Of a stretch of DNA of 64,000 bases, positions 1 to 12,400 are shown in pieces. Within the stretch, counting starts at the first letter, position 1; each line of letters opens with the position of its first letter. Under the pieces are notes generated by a model, which saw only the letters and a program-made list of their open reading frames with translations, was not told the DNA's origin and did not search any database. Origin of the DNA: Impatiens glandulifera (Eukaryota; Streptophyta; Magnoliopsida; Ericales; Balsaminaceae); contig NC_061867.1 of NCBI RefSeq assembly GCF_907164915.1, positions 42,330,338 through 42,394,337 on the forward strand, in the 5' to 3' direction. Position numbers and translations under genes: made by a program.

Positions 1-931
1 AAGATTGCAAGTGCAGGGGTCAAATTTAAGGTCCGGTTATTTTTGCTTGTTTATCTCTCTCTAGTTTCAAAGATTCAATTGCTATAACCACTCCATTTGG
101 ATTTTTTCCATTTGGTTTATTCAACATCTATTTTTCAGAGACTTGTCTCATTTGACACTTAGAATTAGATATTCAATATTCATCACTTAATTTTTTGTTT
201 TTATCAAACACACTCTTATCACTCAGCAAACAAAGGTTGAGTTTTCATTTCCTGCCAGATATTTTAGCATGTCTTCCTACATGTGTACCAATATATTTTT
301 TTTGTCCTTAATGTGGCAGACAAGAACAGTAGGGTTTTTCCATTGTGACCATATATCTTTCATATATTAAGGATTTAGAATTACATTGATGTGATATTTT
401 CAAGTCTAGCAGACATAGTCGTTTTCTTTTCTTCATGCTCTAGATTTGATCATGTCTCATCTATTTATGAAGTCCATATATGTAAATGATTTTGTTGGAA
501 AGAACATGAATAAGTATGACCTAAGATTATTCCAGTTTGCTTTACACATTCTGCTTTTTTTCGTACTAAAAGTTGACTTGACCAAAATTTCAAGTAATTC
601 TTTTTGTTTGGTATTAGTTTTTTTTAGCATTGATGATTATTTTCTGGATCATGATCTAGATTATAGCGTATGTTTTTTTACTCCATTTTCATTTGGTTAT
701 AACAGGTATAACGGCTGGTTTGACGCAGTTCACAAGATCTGGGTAATTGAAGGTCCAAAAGGAATGTTTCGAGGTAGCATTCCTAGAATTATTTGGTACA
801 TTCCTGCATCGGCCGCAACATTCATGGCTGTGGAGTTCCTTAGGGACCATTTTAATAACGACACTCTCACCAAGTTATCTATAGACAAGAAGAAATTGCC
901 ATTGCAAAAGGATATTAAAAACTCCTACTGA
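1..931 (+). CDS. Mitochondrial carrier (SLC25) family protein, last two exons (partial gene)
   Basis: This is the C-terminal end of a six-helix solute carrier of the mitochondrial carrier family, which exchanges metabolites across an organelle membrane. The last exon runs 706-931 and encodes about 75 residues with the third-repeat signature (W..V.KIW..EG.KGMFRG..PRI.WYIPAS). It ends in a hydrophilic tail and TGA at 929-931. The preceding exon ends at about base 18: bases 2-18 read RLQVQ plus two bases of a Gly codon, which the G at 706 completes. A GT donor is at 19-20 and the acceptor TTATAACAG ends at 705, giving a 687-bp intron. The open frame upstream of 706 (from 446) is intron. The rest of the gene lies outside the window. 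The transported substrate cannot be assigned from this fragment. The family call is firm; the exon at 1-18 is inferred from phase and sequence fit. Confidence 0.8.
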
Positions 932-2450
932 TTTTTGTCAAAGAATTTGCAACATTCTTATATCACCAAATTAGATTAAAAAGAGCTCATCTTCCTTTCT
1001 TTCAGACATTATTGTATATTATTTTCTTGACAGATCTGATGGGAGTTCTGGGTCTCGGATTTTGGCAAGATTAGAAAAATATATTTTCTTCAATAAGGTT
1101 ATTAAATGGATTTCATTTTCTTGTATGCCCCGCCTTCAAATTAAAACATTTTCTTTATTTAGACATTATTTTATTTAACAGATCTAGTTTAGATTATATA
1201 TTTATCTTTTGTTTATATTGGAACATGAGTTCTTAGTCTTATAAATTTTATTTTTCACTTTAATCCTAAATGTACTTTGCTAGAAAAAAAAAAATAGTTT
1301 ATTGAAAATGTACAGCAAGTTGATAAATTGAATACTTAAAAAATTTAATCTTAAATTATATTTTTTGCTAATATAAATTTCTATTCTTAGATGTCTAACT
1401 TAACAAATTTAATCTTACATCCTATTTTTTGCTATAATGTAAATTCTTTATCTTAAATGTCTTAGTCCCAATTAAAAAATATAAACATGTCAAAAATTGA
1501 ATGTCCATTTACACATGAGGTTATTTAAAAAATATAAACATGTCAAAAAACTTAAATGACTATTTTGTTATAATAATTTTGAAAATTTGTCAAATAAAAA
1601 AATGAATGTATTTTTATTTTATTTATTAAGAAGATCTGGTTGATTACCATTAGTATTTTTGTAGCAAAGAATCATTGGGCTTGAATTTCATTTTGATCAC
1701 TCATTGAGTTTATACTCTACTTTTATTTTTTCTAATTTAAACTAAACATTTAATGAATAATAATATTTTTTATTTCAGACGGATAAAGGATAAAAGATAA
1801 ATTGATAACTAATCAAATAAACAATATTAGCACCACCAATATGAATATGTAAATGCATTTAATAGTCCTAAATAATAAGGATCACACAATCTACTTTTCA
1901 ATTTCTCTCATGATGATAATTTGCCTTTGAATTTTCACATTTTGTATTCTGCTCGAATTTTTTAAATTGTGATGGAATAATTATAATGTGATCGAAGTGA
2001 AAAAACGAAATAAATGACTCCATAACTTAATATCCCGTGTCAAATTTTGGAGAGATTGAGATTTTAATGAAAAGTCATAATAGGCCTATTTAAAAAATGT
2101 CCGAGTTTAGTTCAATTAAACCTCACAACTTGATAGTCGCCGCCTAATTTTTATAAATAAATGAAAAGTTTTGACATATGAACGTCGATTAAGAGATTAT
2201 TTTCGAGTTCGTTGTATGGTTACGTATGTGTGAAATAATTGTTTAAACATGCTATGTCCCACAACGTCATAATTAATCTTGGCATTTTTTCAAAGTATTT
2301 ACACTTTACATTTTTTTTTTATTATGCTAACCTATGATCAAATAAATCGAAAAACTTACAACATTTTAAAACCAACAAAATCCAAAACATAAAATAAATA
2401 AAGTCTATTTATAAAATAAAAGAGAAATTGAGGACAAACCATGTGCGAAC
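932..2450. other. AT-rich intergenic sequence downstream of the carrier gene
   Basis: I see no coding frame, RNA gene or clear repeat here. The first 150-200 bases presumably hold the carrier 3' UTR and polyadenylation signals; several AATAAA-like stretches are present, but none can be chosen with confidence. Confidence 0.5.
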
Positions 2451-2530
2451 ATCGGTCGTTTAGAGAGGTTCTTGGTCGAAGATGATGTTATCGCATGGAG
2501 AGCTTCTTCTTCGGTCGCATCAAGTCCTCG

Positions 2531-2766
2531 GTCATAGAGGATGTCTTCCATCGACCAGAAACATCAGTTGGCAATAACGTCTTCATTCCTCGGTCGGGTG
2601 TAGAATCCTCGGTCGCAACATCGGTTGACATCAGATTCTTCATTGCTCGGTCGGGCAGCAAAAACAACATTAAATTATCGGTCGTAGAGGATGTCCTCCA
2701 TTGGTTAACAACATCGGTCGACAACAACGTCTTCATTCCTCAGTCGGGTGTAGAATCATTGATCGT
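2531..2766. repeat. Two diverged ~86-bp direct repeats rich in TCGGTCG
   Basis: The stretch 2,531-2,616 recurs at about 2,681-2,766. Both contain TAGAGGATGT, an AACGTCTTCATTCCTC block and CGGGTGTAGAATC. Open frames on both strands here are by-products of the repeat and show no protein resemblance. The CTCGGTCGGG-like words resemble the minisatellites in the large repeats at 19.5, 30.4, 40.4 and 59.1 kb, so this may be a distant fragment of the same family. Confidence 0.55.
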
Positions 2767-3059
2767 AGCCTTCATCCCACAGTCGGACAATATAATTTAA
2801 TTAAAACATAAACAAAATGAAATGCAAATTTTGTGTAAAAAATATTTATATATTTGTTTTATTATCTAAGGTGATTTAATAAATTAAAACCCTTAAATAT
2901 GTTAAGTTTAATAAAAGTCTTGACTATGGAAAATGTTGAGAGTTCTTGACATAGATAAATTATCTTCTTAACTTATTAAAAATCCAAAATCAATTATTCT
3001 TGAAAATTCAATTATTTCAAAAATATTTGCTCATAAACTATAAAAAATTTGGGTGAAAA

Positions 3060-4215
3060 AATGAGTGTTTATAGTGAGGTCACTAAATGAGATGACGATT
3101 GGGGATTGGTGGTTGATTTGTCAAAGAGGGGGTGAAAAAGTGGTCGATATAAGAGGAATAATAAGAGGACAGTAACAAAAGAGATATTGGTGGTTAAAAA
3201 TATATGAATGATACTTTGATTGACCGAGTTATGTAAGTGTGTGAGGTCAGAAGATTAAAGGTCGATTGAGATTGGATGTTGGTTTGTCGAAAAGGATAAA
3301 AAGCGTGTGAAAAAGTATGAGGTCACGAGATGAGAGGTCGATTGAGATATTGGTGGTTGGTTTAACGGGGATAAGAGTTGTTTAGGGTCATGATATAAGA
3401 GGTGGATTGTGATTGGTGGTTGATTTGTCGAAGTGGAGTAAAAAAGGTTGTGGTAAGGGATTAAGAGGCCGGTAATAGTGACAACATATCATTACTTTAG
3501 ATTAGAAGGCTTATAATATGATGAGATGGGATAGCTTTTGTGGTGCTCTAGAGTGATATTGGTGGTTAAAAATATATGAATTGAGATGTTTTGATTTGAC
3601 AAAAATATGAAGGTGTGATGTTACGAAATGCATGATAGGTCGTTTGGATTAAGAGGTTGATAATAGTGACAATATATCATTACTTTTAGCTTATAATATG
3701 GTGAGATGTGACAGTCTTTGTGGTGCTCTAAGGTGATATTGGTGGTTAAAAATATATGAATTGAGATGTTTTGATTTTGACCGAAGTATGAAAGTGTGAT
3801 GTTACGAAATGATAGGTCGTTTGGATTTTGGTGATTTTCCAAAGTGATGGTAAGAGATCATTGTAATGATATGAGATGATTAATGTACAAATATTCAAAG
3901 TGAGGTTACAAGATTAGTAATGAGAGGTCTATTTAATAATAAAAAAATATTAGTTGTTAAATACGTGAATACAATTGTTGGTTGACCGAAGAAGGGAGGG
4001 TAAAGAGACCGATAATAATGAGATGGTTGGTTTACCAAAGTGAGGGTAAAAGATATTGGTATTGTTTAGATTCTCCGGTGCAGAAATGAGGTCACGAGAT
4101 TAGAAATATAAGAGGTTCATTAGGGAAGAAATGAGATATGGGTGGCTAAATGAGATTGTTAGTTGACAAAAAAAATTATGGAAAATATCAGAAAAGAAGA
4201 GGTCGGTGAATTGAT
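3060..4215. repeat. Degenerate minisatellite with a ~183-bp tandem duplication
   Basis: Short purine-rich phrases (GAGAGGTCGATTGAGAT, TTGGTGGTTGG, TTGTCGAAG) recur irregularly throughout. Within the tract, about 3,462-3,645 is duplicated in tandem at 3,646-3,826; both copies contain TAATAGTGACAA, GTGGTGCTCTA and GATGTTACGAAATG. No coding potential is evident. Confidence 0.6.
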
Positions 4216-4364
4216 GAGAAAAAATAATCAAATGAATGTCTCCTTATCAAATTTGTTATTAATTCTTTCTCTTTTGATGAATAATAAAAACAACGTTGAA
4301 TGAGATGAGGAAGACAACCACTAGGCTACCCAACCACTGAATCACTCATGTTTAGACCATATAT

Positions 4365-4455
4365 ATTGACGATGAAGAGAATGATGAAGGCGATGAAAAC
4401 AATGATGATGATGATGATGACAATGACAATGATGACGACGATAGAGAAGTGAGTA
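4365..4455 (+). other. GAT-repeat tract, possible remnant of an acidic exon
   Basis: The tract GATGATGATGATGATGAC with flanks reads in one frame as a run of Asp, Glu and Asn with no stop. It ends at GAA|GTGAGTATC, which fits a plant 5' splice site. It may be a decayed exon of an acidic-tailed protein or just a trinucleotide repeat; no upstream exon is recognisable. The flanks (4,216-4,364 and 4,456-5,219) are plain AT-rich sequence. Confidence 0.2.
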
Positions 4456-5291
4456 TCGTCTATTTCAACATTATATATGTTGTATTTTATATTCAATTTG
4501 TTAGATGTGTCAATTTATTTTAAAATAAAAATACTTTAATGTTACATTAAAACTAAGATTGTTTATTTTTGAACCCTTTTAGATAGAAGATGTAAATTTT
4601 ATTAACCCTTACCATGTAAATGCATTATACTAGTTTTCCTAATAAGAGTAGTGAACTATTCATTTTCACATATTTAGCAAGTTAAAATAAACAATCTCAT
4701 TTAAAAAATAATAATATTGATTACCAAGTCATTACATGATTTATGGTTAGTTAAATACATAAAAAAATGAGGATTAAAAAGTATAAATTTCTATGTATAA
4801 ATTATAAATGTTAGCACCTCATTTACAAAAGTGGGACTATAAATCATTTGTCTACGGTTGACTAAATTATTGTATATTTTATATTATTATTATTATTAAT
4901 CATATTCACCACAATTTTATTAACACAAATTAATTTAAACGTTCAGCTTATATATATACACAGGGAAGATGTAAATAACATATATAATTTAAATAAAATT
5001 AGTTATTTTATTATTAATTTTGTTTGACAATATAATTCAATAGAAATATTATTAGTAAATTATGTTTATATTTGTTGACTTTTTTTTTTCAATCTCTTCT
5101 TAACTAATTTTGTGCATGCTTATTTTAATAGTTAAAGTGTCTTTATGTAATAGTAGAAGAATAAACCTATAATAAAATTTCTATTTTAAAAATAAATTTA
5201 TAATAAAAGAACATGATTATAGGCATTCGGTATGGATTAACTTTTTATCCAACAAAGTTTTTTCATCTTGTGTCAAGAATTCGGCCTTTAT

Positions 5292-5477
5292 TTATTTCAA
5301 TGGTAGAGAAAATCGACAGCCCGATATACTAACAACCGAAGCAAATAAATTCTTATCAATCACCATTTTAAGGTCCGAGCCACCAATCATCGAAAGCGAA
5401 AGCTTGACGGAATCTTTAAGAGAAAGGAGAACCGAAATAGCCATGACAGTTTCTTCATCGTTTTCGTCGGATTTCAT
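5292..5477 (-). CDS. Possible 61-codon small protein or first exon, unknown function
   Basis: A complete small ORF begins after a C/T-rich leader (about 5,478-5,530 read on the minus strand), which looks like a plant 5' UTR. It ends in TAA just before an ATAAA stretch. Codon use is balanced, unlike surrounding AT-rich frames. The product is acidic at the N-terminus (MKSDENDEE) followed by a mixed hydrophobic segment, without signal peptide, zinc motif or recognised domain. A GTTAGTAT sequence inside the ORF (about 5,325-5,335) could be a splice donor, making this a first exon with partners at lower coordinates, but I could not find them. It may also be a gene fragment. Confidence 0.3.
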   Translation of the reverse strand: MKSDENDEETVMAISVLLSLKDSVKLSLSMIGGSDLKMVIDKNLFASVVSISGCRFSLPLK

Positions 5478-5559
5478 CGTGGGAGATGGGATTTGGAAAT
5501 AGAGGAAGGGAGGAGGATTATGTATTGATCTAGTAAAAGTACATGAGAACCTTTGGAGG

Positions 5560-8500
5560 ATGAAGAAACAAATAGAAGTTTTTTTTAAACTAAGAGCAAC
5601 CTTAATTAGTTAGGATTTGATTATTTAAAAAACAAAACTACTTTGAGATATATCCGGTGGATTTGAAATTAATTTGAAAGGATACGAGATCAGATCAGCT
5701 GTTCAAAATTAATGTTTCACTTTGTACTACCTTCATAAAATAGGTGGATTTTTCCTTCTCTTTTCATTATTTTTGACTTATTCTTTAAAATAATTAATTT
5801 TTGTGATGGTACATAATAAAACATATCATTTGTAACAACATATTTGAAAAGTTGCTTCTCTGCCTTGCCTATTTCATATCAAAAAGGTTGTATACATTGG
5901 TGGAGGCTATACTTATATCAGTAACCCTTCAGGATTTTGTGCTATTTTTGTGATCTCCTGTTAAATAAAGACCAAAGTATTCTACTCATCTTTGTCTTAA
6001 TTTGTTCTAATCAGAACCAGAAAAACATTCTACACTCTGGGTTCTTGTATTCCTATTCATGTATTTGAGTTCTTTGGTTTACAATCAAATTAACAGCCAT
6101 ACGAAAACTTCAACAAAGCAGTGATATTTCAATCATGGATTTCATGACACTATTACATTCAATCCTTCAATCTTGGTTTGTCCAATTACTAAGATCCTGT
6201 TATAAATAATATTACATTCTTAAACATTCACCTCTAAGTCTGTCAATTGATACAAAAATCACTGTTTTTTCCTGTAAAATTAGGTAAGACTTCAATAAAT
6301 TCCATGCATATCTATGTCCAAATAATTCATTAGGTGAACTTGTGTGTCTGTTTTAACTTCTATTAGCTTTACATATTTAAAAGTTTATAATAAACTCTCT
6401 GATATCCCCTGACATATATACCTTTCCAAGTATTTAGTTTGATCTTCTTAGTAATGGTTATTGTTTCGGAATGATCTTCTACTAGAGATGAATGCATAGA
6501 TATAATTATTTCATTTTGAAGCTGCATATCAAACCCTAATACTAGCTTACATTGTCTTCTTAATTGTTGTTTTTGGTTGGAGAATTTTGGGTGTTGTGTA
6601 CAATCTGCTGTCTGAATGTATTGAATGAATTTTTTGAGTTGTCTTTCCCTTCAAAACAAAGCAAGACTGTGATAATGTTATGCTTACCCTTAAAAAATTC
6701 AAGTGTGTATTCCTTGTTCTAATCGGTAATTTTGGTTATAAATGGATAATATTTTGAAGATATATTTCTATATTTAAACTATCTCTTAAGATTTCCTTGA
6801 TTAATTGTTGTAGTTTTTCTTAAAACTTTTTATTCAGCAATCTTCTTGATCAGTTTGTCATATTTTTTCTTTATTACTATCAGTTAGTATTTCAGGATTC
6901 TCTTGATTAATTAAATTCATTTGAACACTATGTTTTCAAAATCTTTTAGAATGATCTTAACTATAAAGGATTGAAAATAAAGGATTGTAAACTGATTTTA
7001 ATAAGAGTCGATTTAGTTTTTCTAACATTTTATATTTTTGCTTGTTTTTTTAATCTTGGAAACTTGAATTTGGTTTTGATGTTTCAACATTAACGATGCT
7101 CATTTTTAACCTCTAAACATAACTTATCTTCTGCCTAAAAAAGTTTGAATCTTTATGTATCAACATTTGTAGATTTCGTTTGCAATTTTATATGTGCCTT
7201 TCATGAGCATCAAGCCATTACTTGTGATTAATTTGCAATTTGATGTTATGGCTATCAATTAAGATGGGATGGAGGTAATTTGATCTTAAATTTTGAAAAT
7301 TAATATATAACAGGTTAAACAGAGTGGGAAAATTAACTATTTGAATGTGCCAAGATCAATATATCATATCTTGACTGGTTTTTTAGATCCAGATAATACG
7401 AAACGATGAGTTGGCTTTTAGTTCTATATTTATTAGTTTATTAGTTTAGAGGTCGTTATGCTTTAGTTGGTATAAAGGGAGAGTGGAATGGAGTTTTGAT
7501 GTTAATTATGTTTGATTTATGGCTTTGTTTGAATAATTTGATTTGGTGTTCATGTTCATGGAGATCATGAAGTAGCTCCCCATTTGTGTTAAATGGATTA
7601 ATTATAAGAACATGATGAATTAGAAGATGGATTGAATCAATTGTGTTTGGATTGCTTTATTTTAAAAAGGCTAAAAACAGTTTATAAACTTTGAGAAGAT
7701 GTGTTGAGATCTTAAGATTTAGATGAAGAAATGGTCTAGGATTTGATTTGAATTTGAATATCAATGTTTTAGTAAGAATCTATTTGAATTAATTCGAGGA
7801 AGTCATGTTGAATTGAATGAGATTCGAGCAAAATAAAAAGAAGTGACAGATTAGGGGATTTCTGATTTTCATAAACTGTTTTCGTTGAGATTTATCTTCA
7901 AATAAGCTGAAAAGTGAAACATGAGATTCAAAGTTGAAATGTAGTTGAACCTTTTGAGAAAAGATTTTTTATTTAAGTTTTTGAAAATGGATTAAAATTG
8001 AAGCTTATATCATGTTATTTCTGAAATGTGACATAATTGGAATTTGAGAATTCAGATTCTGTCTTAATTGAGAATTTAGGTTTATCTCGAATCTATATGA
8101 ACCTATTGGGAACAGCTTTTGCTGACTTAACTTTTGACATTTGGATTGTTTCAAACTGATGCAGATCTTGATCAATAGCACTTCTAAACTTACATTGTTT
8201 TGAGCATCTTTAATTTCAAAGTTTTCATCTCTCGATACAATTGACTTATGATCTAGTTCAATATAATGAAATGAAGATAGACTTGAGAAAATTGATGATA
8301 ATTTTAATTCACAAATTCATAACAATATATTTCAAAATAGTAATAATTATTTTGAATTGCTTGCTTGTCAATACTCAATTGTATCTCCTTTCCTCCTAGA
8401 TAAAGTATATGCGACAATGTTATCCTTACCTTTGGTATATGAAACCGAAAGTCCTCTCAATGAAAACGGATGACATAGGAAAATGTTAGGCTGGGATAGT

Positions 8501-8720
8501 TAGGTTTGAATGTAGTCTTTTCTATTTGTAATCTCTGTTTTTTTTTATAATGTATGAATGTTATTAATCAGTTTTTTTAATCATAACTAGAGTTTGTCTA
8601 ACTTTGATTTCTAACCCTCCAATTTTGGGATTTTAATGAAATGATTCTAACCGTTTCCCTCCTTAAAAAAACAGACAGTCAATTTCTAATAAATTATACA
8701 ACCATGTTTTCTTGAGTCTT
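5560..8720. other. Long intergenic stretch without recognisable genes
   Basis: The composition is T-rich on the plus strand with no ORF over 60 codons, no tRNA-like cloverleaf and no obvious repeat. It could be promoter/intron sequence of an unannotated gene, but nothing in it supports an exon. Confidence 0.4.
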
Positions 8721-8735
8721 GACTAACAGTATATT

Positions 8736-8915
8736 CTAGTCTAGCGGTAATAAGAGGCGGATATTTCCAGCTTCTTTGAAATTCTGGATTCGAGCACGTC
8801 ATTCGACAAGTTCTGCGTCTGGTTAAATGATTAAGTGTGTTTGTGGGTTATTTGCTTAACCCGCGGGGATTAGTCGCACGTTATAAGATAAGCGAAACCC
8901 TTGTGGAGATACAAT
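8736..8915 (+). mobile_element. SINE candidate (tRNA-derived, Au-like)
   Basis: A Pol III box A-like TCTAGCGGTAATAAG (from 8,739) and box B-like GGATTCGAGC (from 8,786) are followed about 70 bp later by a GC-rich block containing CGCGGGGATTAGTCGCACG, a phrase typical of the body of plant Au-type SINEs. The element grades into an A/T-rich tail. I could not find a convincing target-site duplication, so its ends are approximate. Confidence 0.45.
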
Positions 8916-8929
8916 TTTTATTTAATTCT

Positions 8930-9179
8930 TTTCCATTTAAAAAAGAACATGTAGTTTAACGACATTACAGCTTCATTTATATAACTCAATCAAAAAACTA
9001 TGGATCATAAACTATATTATAAACTGAATTTTATACTGGATGACAAATGAATTTAGAGTTCAATATATTAATTATGGAGATTGGTATAGTGATCAATCAT
9101 CTTTTGTGATAATAACATTTGTAAATTATGATAAAGCTGCTTCAACAGAAAATTGGCTTAACTACAAGAAAGTGCAAAT
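8930..9179. other. AT-rich flank, no feature seen
   Basis: Nothing coding is visible. The part nearest 9,180 would hold the 3' UTR of the small gene on the minus strand. Confidence 0.4.
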
Positions 9180-9420
9180 TTAGAGGGGTGGTGGCGCAGC
9201 AGGCTCAAACAGAGGAGGACAACAACTTAGGAACAGTCCACAGCAGCATATAAACCACAAGCTACAAATAGTATAATAGCCATGAAATTAGTACAAAATT
9301 TATTCTTTTCAAACAAAAGAAGATTAACAATGAGAAGTTAGATGCATACCAAGATTCCTGAAGTCCACCATTTTGAGGAGTAGGAGATGGGAGCAAGGGA
9401 GAATCTGATGGTGGATCCAT
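9180..9420 (-). CDS. Spliced small Cys-rich hydrophobic protein, 50 codons, unknown function
   Basis: Two exons on the minus strand give one continuous frame. Exon 1 is 9,420-9,350, beginning MDPPSDSPLLPSP and ending with donor GTATGC. Exon 2 is 9,261-9,180, after acceptor TTTGTAG, ending in TAA at 9,182-9,180. The 88-bp intron is a usual plant size. The product has a Pro/Ser-rich N-terminus, then a short hydrophobic Cys-rich block (WFICCCGLFLSCC) and a Pro/Ala tail. Short Pro-rich N-termini with a terminal Cys-rich membrane-associating block are seen in plant small stress-related proteins, so a membrane-peripheral role is possible. That is inference: I do not recognise a named family. Each exon is too short to show in an ORF listing. 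Confidence 0.5.
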
Positions 9421-9429
9421 GGATCACAT

Positions 9430-12400
9430 AAAATTAACAATTTGTAACATTTACAAGAAAAATGTAGATCTTTTATAATGTGTTTCTTACCACAAGAAAA
9501 GAAATGTCACACTCTTATCTACCATTCAAAGACAATATTAAGAAATAATTGGTCCTTTTCTTGGACTTTAAGCTAACCCATGATCATATTCACATGATAA
9601 TCAACTAAAAGTCTTCTGATTCATAGATCTAATGGATTGATATAACTGGTAGATAGGTAAGTTGGTATTATTCTTTTTTTTTTCAAAATATTTTTTTATA
9701 AATATATATATTTTTTAAATTGTACATTTATAATAATAATATTAGTTTAAATATAAAAGAAGTAAACAAAAATCACATAACATGAAAAAATGAAGAATTG
9801 AAAAATAGAAACACGTTGTTCAACATATTATATATCGAGTTCGTAGACACTCGAGAAAGATAATTAGACGGATTTCACTGATTTTCTGAATAAATTTTAA
9901 AAAGCGCCATAATAATATTATTATGAATTATACGTATAGGATGACTACGATCATTAAAGATTCGATGGTTTCTTTCCAGCTAGATAGTCTACTAAAAAAT
10001 AATTGATGATTACCAAAAAAATCAAGGTATTTCATATCATGTGTCTCCATTCAAATTTTTCAGCAACTACCTAAAATTTGGGTATTACCTAATGAATTCA
10101 TACTTCATAAAAGACTATAGATATTAGTCACCCCGTCAATGAAAAAGTACGTGAGTCGTTATTTCCACATTCATATGACACATTCAACAACGACTTGCTA
10201 CGATATAACATTTTTACATGCACACGTCATCCGTAAAAATTACGTCAATAATAACATATTACATCTAAAAACAAGATTTTGGATGAAATTTTTTACTTTA
10301 AAAACTTCTCCCAACAATATACATTCGTTTTTTATTACTAAGTTTAGATTTGCTCAGCATACCATAACAAGTTAGGCATTTTGAAAAATGGCTCAGACAA
10401 TTTCCCTTACCCAAAATTTGTTAAAACCTAAGCAACTTAATTAGCTCCATCTTCCTCAGCACAACAAGTGAATCAATCATTCCATATTTTGTGAGATGAA
10501 GTGTCCTATGTATTCTATTTGCAAGAAAAATTGCATTCAGATCTTTTATGATATATAAAGAATGTCTGTGAAGTATAATGTATTAAAGTGAATTAAATGT
10601 TCAAAATGGGACAAATTTCTTTAAGAATGCTTAAGAACAATATTCATTTAGCTATGAAAAAGGTAGATGTTAAACATTAGTTATATATGCCATTTTTTTT
10701 ACCTGCAAAGGTAGATGTAGATGTAACTAATTGGCATATGGCATGTCAAAAGGAATAAAGTCTAATTTTGAGTTGTTGTTTGTTTTCAGTTTTACAGGTC
10801 TATTAATTTTTTTTTACTATGTAGCAGTCCAATTTGGCCAAGAATACACCTATTGTTTCAAAGGTTTGACTTTCATTCTTTGTAGACACTCTTCTTTATC
10901 TAATTTATAATTTTTAAAATTTTTTAACAACAAATTAGTTTTGAAATAGTTTTATAAGAGTTCCTGCTACGGTATTAAAATTATGAACTAATTTAAAACT
11001 GACGTCATAAATTTGGTGCCAAATTATTTAAATAAATATCGGGCAAATTTTAAATAAAACTTAAAAGGTTATAAAATAAAAATAAATAAACATAACTTAA
11101 AAGGTTATAAAATAAGATTAAATAAACATAAACAAAATAAATTCTCATAATTAATCATGTGAACTTATTTTGTTTTTTTAAAAATAATAATATTGAAACA
11201 ATTAAAATCTTTAATTAAAATCTTTATTTATTAAATTCTACAATCTTAATAACACTGCATTTCCATAAATCAAAATAAACTATAGTTGTGAAATAAATAA
11301 ATACGGTTAATAAAAATGTCATTTTAATCTTCGTTTAATCTTGGATATATCAATTCTAAATTTAGAACCTGAAGTCCGATATGAAACTTATTGTCTTTAT
11401 TTTTATCCATTAATTGTGTTTTGTGAATTTGATTTTTTTTTTTAATATTCTATGTTTGATTGTGCTTAAACTACCCTATTTATTTATATTGTATTTACTC
11501 TTAACAAAAAAAACAAAAATATATATTTTTATTTTCTATACATGCATGTTATTTATTCTTCTTTCTCATTTATATTATATTAATATGACTAATTCTATCA
11601 GTAATACCGTACTAAAAGCAAAAATTTTAAAATTGCATGTAATTTTCTTTTATTATTTTGTTTTAACTAGAAAAAGATTATATATTTCAATTTTTTTTAA
11701 TCCTCCTCTTTATAGTTTAATAAATAAAAAACTCTTGTCACACCAAGTTTGACAAATCATCAGTAAATATTTTATTATTATTTGCACTAAGATTAATTTT
11801 ATTTCACTTCTAATATTTTATAATCAAGGCGTGACATTTTATTTTGTAATCTTGTTGATATTGCAAAGAAAACCAAAATTATAAGGCAATTTTTTTCCCA
11901 TAAATATTAATGTAAATGAAATTTGTAAATATTTTGCTTTAAATTGTGTTGTTATTCTGCAAATTAAGTAACATTATTGAATTATCTTTGTTTAAATATA
12001 TTATTAACTCTTTTTTTAGTTTATGCCAAATAAAAAATTTAAATATATTTTACATTATTAGTGTTTATGAATGAATATTTGATTCTTAAATTAACATTAT
12101 ACTTTTTTTTTTATTGTTTTAGATTAGTTACTCAAAAGTTGTTGGTACATTTCATAATAATGATTATTATGAAAAATACAGATTTGAGATTTTTCTAAAA
12201 CATGGTTTCTCCATAATTTATTACTACTAGTTTGATAATTTAATTACTGAAATCTGGAAATTTTACATTAATAATAATATGAAATTTTTGAAATTTTACA
12301 TTTATAAAAATAGGAAATTTTCATTATATAGATCTAGAAAGAAAGATACAAAGTTTTCTTTTAAAAATTTCTTAATAAAATATTTCTTAATAATTTTATC

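Noticed and set aside
446..705. Upstream part of the 161-codon frame containing the carrier end
   Set aside because: The sequence before 706 is an AT-rich intron ending in a good acceptor; the carrier signature starts exactly at 706.
2488..2800. Overlapping ORFs on both strands with repeated phrases
   Set aside because: Both are translations of a short direct repeat; stop-free frames on both strands are explained by its CG-rich words.
10139..10375. 78-codon ORF
   Set aside because: No recognisable domain and surrounding sequence looks non-coding; kept only as part of the intergenic description.
11414..11752. 112-codon ORF
   Set aside because: Composition-driven translation of AT-rich DNA, rich in Ile/Leu/Phe/Tyr, no domain and no leader-like context.
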